Positions 1 to 5,560 of a DNA stretch of 8,274 bases are shown one piece after another. Below the pieces are notes generated by a model. The model was not told the DNA's origin and did not search any database. It saw only the letters and a list, made by a program, of their open reading frames with translations. A program made the position numbers and the translations under genes. Position 1 is the stretch's first letter, and each line of letters starts with the position of its first letter. The stretch is from an uncultured Bryobacterales bacterium (lineage in GTDB: Bacteria; Acidobacteriota; Terriglobia; Bryobacterales; Bryobacteraceae): the NCBI GenBank assembly GCA_937859895.1, contig CALMAV010000208.1, forward strand, positions 6,908 to 15,181, written 5' to 3'.

Positions 1-1279
1 GTTCCAGGGGGCCATCCTCTCCGAATTCCTGAATCGTTCGAATAGCGCGGTCTACCCCAACCCAAGCCATTACTTTCGAATGGACAAAGTGCCGTCGCGG
101 CCCTCGAATCTCCCAGATGCCGTCATCAGGCTGTGACCAGATCTTCTCCAACTGCGTCACCAGGGCCCGCTCCAGATTCCAGGCCGCCTCCAGCTTCTCC
201 AACCCGCGGCAGCGCGCCTGATACAGCGCATCCAGCACTTCTCCATAGACGTCCAGCTGTAACTGGTTATGTGCCGCATTTCCAATGTGAACCGGTTTCG
301 AGCCTTCGTACCCGGGCAGTTCTGGCAGTTCAAACTCAGTTAAACGGCGCTCGCCGGCCACCCCGTACATGATCTGCATCTGGTCCGGGCTACCTGCAAT
401 GGCCCGCACCAGCCAGTCTCGCCATGCCTTCGCTTCATCCATGAAGCCGGTTTCCATCAAGGCGAACAGGGTGAATGTCGAGTCGCGCAGCCAGCAGTAG
501 CGGTAGTCCCAGTTGCGTGGGCCTCCTATCTCTTCGGGTAGGGAAGTGGTCGCTGCTGCCACAATGCCGCCTGTCCGATGGTGCGTCAGTGCCTTCAACG
601 TCAGCAGTGACCGCAACACAATCTCCGCATACGGACCGGTTGGCGTATGCCTGGCCGCCCACCTCTCCCAAGAGCGCGTGACATTGTCCAGCACATGTCC
701 CGGATCGATTGGCGCTGGAGGTGGAGAGTATGAGTAACACCACGTCAGAACAAAAGCAAGTTCTTCACCTTCGCCAACCTCGAAACCACCCCGTGTGCTC
801 ATCTCTTCTCCATGCAGCTCCACAGGAGAAGTCAGAATCATCTTGTCGGGACCAGCTACAAATTGCCACGTGCCGTTCCCCAGACGCGTCACCCACGGAA
901 CGTCTGAGCCGTAACCGAAGCGCACTAACAGCTCGGTCATCATCGGTACGCGTCCCTTAACGCCTCGTACGATCCGGATAATGTCCTGGCTCTCGCTTCG
1001 CCGATCCATGCAGTCGATCAGCAGCACCGTACCTTCGGACGTGGTTAACTCCGTTTCCAGCACCAGCGTCCCTTCTCGATACCGGCGCTTCACTTCCGGA
1101 CGTTCCCCGCGCGTGCTGATGATCCACCGTCCGTTCTGTTTAGAGCCGAGCAGCGAGGCAAAACAAGCCGCATCATCAAAGCGCGGGAAGCACAACCAGT
1201 CAATTGAACCGTTTCTTCCTACCAGGGCTGCCGTAGCATTGTTGCCGATCAGCGCGTAATCTTCAATCCGTTGTGCCAT
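1..1279 (-). CDS. Glycoside hydrolase family 15 protein (glucoamylase/trehalase/glucodextranase group), 3' end outside window
   Basis: The minus-strand frame opens with ATG at 1279 and stays open for 426 codons to the left edge, so the C-terminus is missing; GH15 enzymes of this type are usually about 600 residues. The N-terminus IEDYALIGNNATAALVGRNG, followed by SIDWLCFPRFD, is the family signature. GGPRNWDYRYCWLRD at residues 252-266 is the substrate-pocket motif. Glu390, in DGIWEIRGPRR followed by HFVHSKVMAWV, is the likely general acid; the catalytic base would lie beyond the edge. There is no signal peptide, so a cytoplasmic enzyme is expected. It should be an inverting hydrolase releasing glucose from alpha-glucosides, but the substrate (maltooligosaccharide, trehalose or dextran) cannot be told from sequence. 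The start lies 2 bases after the dehydrogenase stop, with a weak GGGAAG ribosome-binding stretch inside that gene, implying co-transcription and translational coupling. Confidence 0.93.
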   Translation of the reverse strand, partial: MAQRIEDYALIGNNATAALVGRNGSIDWLCFPRFDDAACFASLLGSKQNGRWIISTRGERPEVKRRYREGTLVLETELTTSEGTVLLIDCMDRRSESQDIIRIVRGVKGRVPMMTELLVRFGYGSDVPWVTRLGNGTWQFVAGPDKMILTSPVELHGEEMSTRGGFEVGEGEELAFVLTWCYSYSPPPAPIDPGHVLDNVTRSWERWAARHTPTGPYAEIVLRSLLTLKALTHHRTGGIVAAATTSLPEEIGGPRNWDYRYCWLRDSTFTLFALMETGFMDEAKAWRDWLVRAIAGSPDQMQIMYGVAGERRLTEFELPELPGYEGSKPVHIGNAAHNQLQLDVYGEVLDALYQARCRGLEKLEAAWNLERALVTQLEKIWSQPDDGIWEIRGPRRHFVHSKVMAWVGVDRAIRTIQEFGEDGPLE

Positions 1280-1281
1280 GA

Positions 1282-2331
1282 CTAATTCTTCCCGAAGTCC
1301 AGAACTACCTTGATATCATCGCTATGCCGCTCCAGTGCTTTCTTCCAGTCGTTCAGCGACTCTTTTCGAGTAATCAAGCGGCTCAGCCAGTTCCTGTCAG
1401 CCTTGCGAAGTGCTTCTTCGGCCAGCTGCCAGTGGTTATGGTTGGCATTGACACTGCCAAAAATTACGCTATTTTCCAAGACCAGCGTACGGTTAATATT
1501 TCCAATATCAAGCGTTACATTCTGGTTGTGTGAAGACACGCCCGCCAGGCAGAGAATACCGTCGTTCCCCAGTTGCTCAATCGTCTCTACAATCACCGAA
1601 GCCACCCCCGTGCATTCGATAATAATGTCCGGGCAGAGCTTAATGTCTTTTACTGGACCGGTGTGATAAGTGGCGCCCAGGTCTTCCACTAGCTTTGGTT
1701 TCGGACCGTCCTGCACCCGATCCAGAACGTGCACCTCCAGCCCACGCTGCACCCCGAGCAGGGCGGCTAGTAACCCAATGGGACCGGCACCAGTCACCAG
1801 GACTGTTTTCGGCTTCCAGACTGCTCGCCTGCCAATTCGCTCGATGTGGTCCCAAGCCTTAGCAACCACACTGGTGGGTTCGGTCAGCACGCCTACATCT
1901 CGCAAATTGGAGTCAAGTTTAACGGCAAATGCAGGGTCCGTGCGCCAGCGCTCTGAGGCGAAGCCGTTGATTTCCTTGATGCCGCGTTCGGTATAGCGAT
2001 TGTTGCGGCACATATCGAACTCGCCCGCGCCACAAGCTACGCAAGGCACCGGGTCCGGATGGCGCACCAGCCCTACCACCAGATCGCCCTTCGAAAAGCC
2101 ACTGCCCTCCGGCGCTTCTTGCACCGTGCCGAGCGATTCATGCCCGATAATCAGGTGATCTTTCCCGGGCGGTGCCCAGCCATACTCGGCAGAGATTAAT
2201 TCGAAGTCGGTTCCGCACAGGCCTAATTCCAACGCCTGTACCAGCAAGCTTCCTTCCAGTGGCGCCGGTTCGGCAACCTCCAGCACGGCAGCGGAGTCGG
2301 CTTTGCCAGGAGCAATCGTAAGTGCTTTCAT
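1282..2331 (-). CDS. Zinc-dependent glucose 1-dehydrogenase-type medium-chain dehydrogenase
   Basis: A 349-residue medium-chain dehydrogenase/reductase, full length for the archaeal/bacterial glucose dehydrogenase group. Visible motifs are the catalytic zinc ligands Cys39 (LGLCGTD), His64-Glu65 (IIGHES) and probably Glu151 (LTEPTSVVAKAW). Structural-lobe cysteines are Cys97, Cys100 and Cys108 (PCVACGAGEFDMC). The Rossmann nucleotide site is GAGPIG at 181-186, with Asp204-Arg205 near the end of the second strand. Expected reaction: an aldose such as D-glucose plus NAD(P)+ gives the aldonolactone, as in a non-phosphorylating Entner-Doudoroff route. Cofactor preference is uncertain. It is the first gene of an operon with the GH15 gene 2 bases downstream, which fits oxidation of the released glucose. 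The ribosome-binding site is poor, but MKALTIAPGK is a normal N-terminus for the family. A threonine or sorbitol dehydrogenase-like role is the main alternative. Confidence 0.9.
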   Translation of the reverse strand: MKALTIAPGKADSAAVLEVAEPAPLEGSLLVQALELGLCGTDFELISAEYGWAPPGKDHLIIGHESLGTVQEAPEGSGFSKGDLVVGLVRHPDPVPCVACGAGEFDMCRNNRYTERGIKEINGFASERWRTDPAFAVKLDSNLRDVGVLTEPTSVVAKAWDHIERIGRRAVWKPKTVLVTGAGPIGLLAALLGVQRGLEVHVLDRVQDGPKPKLVEDLGATYHTGPVKDIKLCPDIIIECTGVASVIVETIEQLGNDGILCLAGVSSHNQNVTLDIGNINRTLVLENSVIFGSVNANHNHWQLAEEALRKADRNWLSRLITRKESLNDWKKALERHSDDIKVVLDFGKN

Positions 2332-2437
2332 GAATGTTGTAAGGGAGCTTCCAGATTCTAGATGAGGGTCAGCCGATTAGGTGACAACACTTGCGGGACT
2401 TAGGGCTGCTGCCGTGATGTGCTGAAAGCCACATCGG

Positions 2438-3049
2438 ATGCCCCGACCTGCACTGCAAATCGATAAACTGATGAACATGATTGCTGTAGAAGCGGCGCTA
2501 GAAATTCCCCGAAAGAAATGGACTCGCAAAGAAGCCCATATTCTTGCAGACTTGGGTTTCCCGAATGCTTCCAAGCTCGAACTGGTAGACGGGGAACTTA
2601 TTGATCGCATGGGTAAGAAGCATCCGCATGTTCTATGGCAAACCCTGATAGTGGCATGGCTGCGGGCCAAGTTTGGAAACGAGTATGTCCAGACGGAGTC
2701 TCCAATCGATGTATCGACTGAGGACAATGAACGAAGCGAACCAGAGCCTGATCTGTTAGTAACCTCTAGATCGGTGCGCGACTACACGGGAAATGCACCC
2801 CCGAAGGAACTTAAGCTAGTGGTCGAGATTTCCGACTCTACCTTAAGCTTTGACCTTCAGCGGAAAGCCGGGTTGTATGCAAGGGCTGAAATCGTAGAGT
2901 ATTGGGTAGTCGATATTAACAACAGCCAAGTGCATGTGCATCGCGAACCCGCGAATGGCGTCTACACCAGTGTCACCAAATATAGCTTCAGCGAAGAGAT
3001 CATCCCACTTGCCGCGCCTGACTCTATCTTCTGTGCCAATCGCCTTTAA
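2438..3049 (+). CDS. Uma2-family PD-(D/E)XK endonuclease-like protein
   Basis: 203 residues, usual size for the Uma2 (DUF820) family. The N-terminal part carries KLELVDGELIDRMGKKH (46-62), a family hallmark. The nuclease core follows: SEPEPDLLV with Asp105, LVVEISDST with Glu130, then DLQRKAGLYA with Asp139 and Lys143, and the closing strand VEYWVVDI (153-160). These match the PD-(D/E)XK acidic residues and lysine, so the active site looks complete. The biological role of Uma2 proteins is poorly known; they are found in many copies in cyanobacteria and also in acidobacteria. The start is uncertain: an in-frame TGA at 2423 limits it upstream, and ATG at 2438, 2471 or 2477 are possible, none with a strong ribosome-binding site. 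It is divergent from the dehydrogenase operon and has no obvious operon partner. Confidence 0.88.
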   Translation: MPRPALQIDKLMNMIAVEAALEIPRKKWTRKEAHILADLGFPNASKLELVDGELIDRMGKKHPHVLWQTLIVAWLRAKFGNEYVQTESPIDVSTEDNERSEPEPDLLVTSRSVRDYTGNAPPKELKLVVEISDSTLSFDLQRKAGLYARAEIVEYWVVDINNSQVHVHREPANGVYTSVTKYSFSEEIIPLAAPDSIFCANRL

Positions 3050-3064
3050 GAACACACAGATTGA

Positions 3065-3397
3065 CTTTGCAGCGTTGATAACGTTTGCCCCACGTCAAAC
3101 CAAAACGGCGGATCAAATTTCAGGAAGATCCTCTGTCCAGACTCGACGAGATCTTTTGATGCTAGTATCTTTCAGTATTTCCAATACCTGAATCCGTCTG
3201 GCGATCCTTCCTTTCCCGCTGAAGCTTGCCGGGCCGATCAGGCTAATTGTTACGACGAGCCGTTTCTGTCGGACCTCTACTCCTCATACCTTCCTGAAGA
3301 CCCAACAACCCGCAAGCTGTCTATCCCTGGGGACTACGTTTGTCAGCATCGTGGCCCGAGTCTTGTTTTCCTCAGGCGGTGCCCTGGCCGCACCTGA
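3065..3397 (+). pseudogene. Coding-like open frame without a start codon, possible gene remnant
   Basis: This frame is open for 110 codons between stops at 3062 and 3395 but holds no ATG, GTG or TTG. From about 3155 its translation looks protein-like: FDASIFQYFQYLNPSGDPSF, then PAEACRADQANCYDEPFLSD and LYSSYLPEDPTTRKLSIPG. I recognise no family. The lack of a start and the switch to another plausible frame near 3330-3350 suggest a degraded gene or remnant. Chance openness cannot be excluded, so this is a weak call. It begins just after the Uma2 gene. Confidence 0.2.
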
Positions 3398-3464
3398 GAT
3401 TGCCGTCCCAGTAGGGGCCATCTTGTTGATCCTAAATGTAGGACAGTGGATTGCATGCGGATAG
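3351..3464 (+). other. Short hydrophobic open frame, possible membrane-protein fragment
   Basis: A 37-codon frame from GTG 3351 to TAG 3462-3464 encodes a peptide with one clear hydrophobic helix (IAVPVGAILLILNVGQWIA). The same frame is open further upstream (about LGTTFVSIVARVLF). Its stop overlaps the start of the next small membrane ORF by 10 bases, the kind of overlap seen in coupled membrane-protein genes. There is no convincing ribosome-binding site. It may be the displaced continuation of the preceding startless frame, or a fragment of a lost gene. Low confidence. Confidence 0.2.
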
Positions 3465-3664
3465 ATGAAGCCTCTCGCACGACAGCAAGTTGGTTTAGAA
3501 GAGCTCTCTTACTAACCAGCTTGCTCGAGTTGCTGCTGGCCGTAGCCGCCGTGAAAACGTTTAGTCATCCAGCCATCACGGGCTTCTACATCGTCAGTGG
3601 TCTCGCAGTCGCCCTTATGCTCCTTCACGCGCGGAAACAAAATACTCGTGAAAGTTATTCCTAG
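3455..3664 (+). CDS. Small two-helix membrane protein, probably truncated by an in-frame TAG
   Basis: The ORF from ATG 3455 encodes 69 residues with two hydrophobic helices: about RALLLTSLLELLLAVAAVKT and AITGFYIVSGLAVALMLLH, then a basic tail ARKQ. AGGA at 3440-3443 lies 11 bases before the ATG. A GTG at 3446 could also start the frame, but AGGA would then be only 2 bases away. Immediately after the TAG (3662-3664) the same frame continues for 21 codons with a third membrane helix, IGFAVFIVATVICLLW, before TAA at 3728. That suggests an original three-helix protein. I recognise no family, and no function can be assigned. Confidence 0.4.
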   Translation: MRIDEASRTTASWFRRALLLTSLLELLLAVAAVKTFSHPAITGFYIVSGLAVALMLLHARKQNTRESYS

Positions 3665-3730
3665 CTGAGCACAATCGGATTCGCCGTGTTCATAGTTGCC
3701 ACTGTCATATGCCTCCTTTGGACGCCGTAA
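3665..3730 (+). pseudogene. In-frame continuation of the small membrane protein past its amber stop
   Basis: Codons from CTG 3665 to TAA 3728-3730 lie in the same frame as the preceding ORF and encode LSTIGFAVFIVATVICLLWT plus a final P, a typical transmembrane segment ending at a proper stop. A hydrophobic helix directly after a stop, in frame, is what one expects if the TAG is a recent nonsense mutation. Chance hydrophobicity is possible in so short a stretch. Confidence 0.3.
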
Positions 3731-3801
3731 AGAGGCAGGGAACATTCAACGGCTTTTCCCAACGCATCTTGGAGCAACTCAGGCGGGGACATGTTGTCAG
3801 C

Positions 3802-4908
3802 CTAATGGGGACGTGTTTCCGAATGCCATTTGGTCACCTCCCAATTGTCCTTGCTGCCTGGTGAGGACTTCCATGGCGCAAGTTCCATCCGAAGAAGTCG
3901 GCTCAAACTGTATACATATGGTTCGTACAGCAGTCGCAGTTCGCTCAGACGGGTCCATGCCTCGCCTTCATCGCGCAACTCCAATCCGTGTTCTCGGAGA
4001 CCCTCGCAGATGGCGACGAACGTGTCCTTAGATAGCCGCTCAGGACTAGTACTTGCCGGTTTGCGATAGAACACCTGCGCAATATCAACGATGGCATGAC
4101 GGCCCATTGCAAACGTAAGGTGTGCCTGGGAGACCCGCCTGTCTCTCAAGCAGGCCATGGAGAACGCACAAGTATCCAAGACGGTTGTAGTCGCTGCTAT
4201 CCACGACTGATTGGTGTGTTGCGAGCGAAAGTAGCACAACACCGGGTAAGAAGTCTGGCTTTCCATGATTTCGGCAAACCAATGCTCCCAGCGCTCCATC
4301 AGGGCTTCCAGCTTTTCGGCACGGCCAGCTCGAGTTACTCGATATAGAAGTTCGCCCGCGGATGCCGGCGATCCGGCGCGCGCGTCTAGGAGAGCAATCT
4401 CCACCTCGCGTCGCGAGAAGGCTTGGTACAAAGTGGGAAGATAGCTAACCACCAAGCCAAACAAGCCCAGGCCGATGGCCGCTTCCGACACCATGCTGAG
4501 GCGGGCAAGGTGGGAGCGCGGCGTTACGTCTCCTAATCCCAAAGTGGTCAGAGTGGTTCCACTTACATACAGGTCTGCGAAGAAGCTAGGCATCTCTCCG
4601 GCAGGTAGCCGGAATGGCAGGCGAGTGGACCAGTTGATCAGCGCGAAGGCAAACACCAGCGTCGCTCCCCAAACAGCAAACAAAGCAATCAACGAGAGAG
4701 GACCGAAAATGGCCAGAAAGGACGACCTCTTTCGTGCACCCTTGATTCCGTCTGACAGGTAGCAGAAGACACGCCAGCATGTCAGGTAGAAGAGCCGGGT
4801 AAACCGAAGTCTCCGCTCAATCTTGCGTGGCAAGACAATAGTCTCAAAAACCTCCCACAGCACGGAGATAGCAAGAAAGATGGCCGCGGCTAAGGTGAAA
4901 GCATGCAT
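3802..4908 (-). CDS. Potassium-channel-family membrane protein (Ion_trans_2-like pore) with unusual TLGLGD filter
   Basis: 368 residues. An N-terminal helix (about 4-26) is followed by a basic linker. The pore module then comprises a helix at 64-92, a re-entrant pore loop with the filter TTLTTLGLGDVTP (118-130), and an inner helix at about 136-160. The filter aligns with the potassium signature T-V-G-Y-G-D but has Leu in place of Tyr/Phe. The remaining roughly 200 residues are soluble and mostly helical, with YPVLCYFRSQHTNQSW near 221-236. They show no Rossmann GxGxxG, so this is not an RCK/TrkA-type gating domain. It probably forms a cation channel in the inner membrane; selectivity and gating signal are unknown. 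An AGGAG lies 18 bases before the ATG, too far to be an ordinary ribosome-binding site. The gene stands alone and is divergent from the LytTR gene. Confidence 0.85.
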   Translation of the reverse strand: MHAFTLAAAIFLAISVLWEVFETIVLPRKIERRLRFTRLFYLTCWRVFCYLSDGIKGARKRSSFLAIFGPLSLIALFAVWGATLVFAFALINWSTRLPFRLPAGEMPSFFADLYVSGTTLTTLGLGDVTPRSHLARLSMVSEAAIGLGLFGLVVSYLPTLYQAFSRREVEIALLDARAGSPASAGELLYRVTRAGRAEKLEALMERWEHWFAEIMESQTSYPVLCYFRSQHTNQSWIAATTTVLDTCAFSMACLRDRRVSQAHLTFAMGRHAIVDIAQVFYRKPASTSPERLSKDTFVAICEGLREHGLELRDEGEAWTRLSELRLLYEPYVYSLSRLLRMELAPWKSSPGSKDNWEVTKWHSETRPH

Positions 4909-5008
4909 GAAGAGTAAGTATGAACTCTCCTATCTGGCGCTGCGGATAACGGGAGCAAGCACCGCTCATCAGGCTTTCTGACCGTTCGAAACAATGATCT
5001 TATTAGGC

Positions 5009-5024
5009 TTCAGCAATCGCTGAA
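5009..5024. repeat. Small perfect inverted repeat upstream of the LytTR gene
   Basis: The arms ttcagc (5009-5014) and gctgaa (5019-5024) are perfect complements separated by aatc. The element lies 10 bases before the GTG start of the LytTR gene, in the 126-base gap between two divergent genes. It could be a short hairpin or an operator, but a 6-base palindrome can easily arise by chance. Confidence 0.25.
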
Positions 5025-5034
5025 CAATCGATAC

Positions 5035-5533
5035 GTGAGAACGAAACAAATAAAGTATTGGGCCTGCCAGATTGCCGGCTGGGGTGCGTACAGCATGGTG
5101 GGCCTTAGCGTCGCAGTGCTCGAAACGGGCTGGCGGCTCAGCATCTTATTTAGCCACTTGTTTTTCTTTGGATACAGCATCGGACTGAGCCACCTGCTTC
5201 GTCGCGCCATTCGCAGCCGCCGTGAGAGAGACGGCGACCGTTGCTGGTTCGTGCGGCTGGCTGACATATTCCTGTTTGAGTCAGAGGGAAACTACACGCG
5301 GCTGCACTTTGGAAGAGAGCGTCCACATCCCGCGTTCGCTTATAGCCCTAGAGGAGCGACTCGATCCCGCCACCTTCTTCCGAGCAGGTCGTCGACACAT
5401 CATCACCCTGAAATGGGTGGAGCGGGTCGAGCCGAACGTGAATGGCAAGTTGCTGGTACACCTGCGCGGAGGAGCAGCGGTGGAACTGTCCGGCCGCCAA
5501 TCTACCCGATTCAGAGAAGCCCTGAGCCTGTGA
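5035..5533 (+). pseudogene. Broken LytTR regulator: LytS-like membrane N-terminus joined to a frameshifted LytTR DNA-binding domain
   Basis: The frame from GTG 5035 gives a membrane start (KYWACQIAGWGAYSMVGLSV; second hydrophobic part about 35-53) that resembles the N-terminus of LytS/AlgZ-type sensor kinases (His_kinase family). At about residue 64 it passes straight into a LytTR domain start, DGDRCWFVRLADIFLFESEG then NYTRLHFG. That text normally ends a LytR-type response regulator, after a receiver domain. Near 5311-5316 the reading moves by +1. The rest of the LytTR domain lies in the other frame (VHIPRSLIALEERLDPATFF, later IITLKWVERVEPNVNGKLLV and LSGRQSTRFREALSL) and stops at 5533. The original frame runs on with unrelated residues to 5583, overlapping tadG. 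No histidine kinase core or receiver is present. It is probably a pseudogene left by an internal deletion; a genuine membrane-LytTR protein with a sequencing error is the alternative. Confidence 0.72.
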
Positions 5534-5550
5534 CAAACAAATCTGGTTTG

Positions 5551-5555
5551 AGAGG
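5551..5555 (+). promoter_or_regulatory. Ribosome-binding site supporting the GTG start of the TadG-like gene
   Basis: AGAGG lies 5 bases before GTG 5561, normal Shine-Dalgarno spacing. It favours this GTG over a later in-frame GTG at about residue 14, which has no such site. The gap to the end of the LytTR domain is only 27 bases, so no obvious promoter separates them. Confidence 0.6.
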
Positions 5556-5560
5556 CTGCC

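Noticed and set aside
435..743. A 102-codon minus-strand frame inside the GH15 region
   Set aside because: It lies in another frame of the same strand as the GH15 gene, whose conserved motifs cover the region without a break.
1310..1996. Plus-strand open frames of 108 and 118 codons opposite the dehydrogenase
   Set aside because: They are antisense shadows of a gene with clear family motifs; their translations are Ser/Arg-rich.
2355..2387. Possible promoter for the dehydrogenase operon: TTGTCA and TAGAAT on the minus strand
   Set aside because: The hexamers are 21 bases apart, too far for a standard sigma-70 promoter, so I do not call it.
3788..3798. Small inverted repeat gaca-tgt-tgtc just past the channel stop
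   Set aside because: A 4-base stem without a following T-run is expected by chance.
3696..4031. A 111-codon plus-strand frame
   Set aside because: It is antisense to the C-terminus of the channel protein and its translation is Pro/Arg/Cys-rich without a fold or motif.
5534..5550. Weak hairpin caaac...gtttg between the LytTR gene and tadG
   Set aside because: Only a 5-base AT-rich stem with no T-run after it; not a credible terminator.
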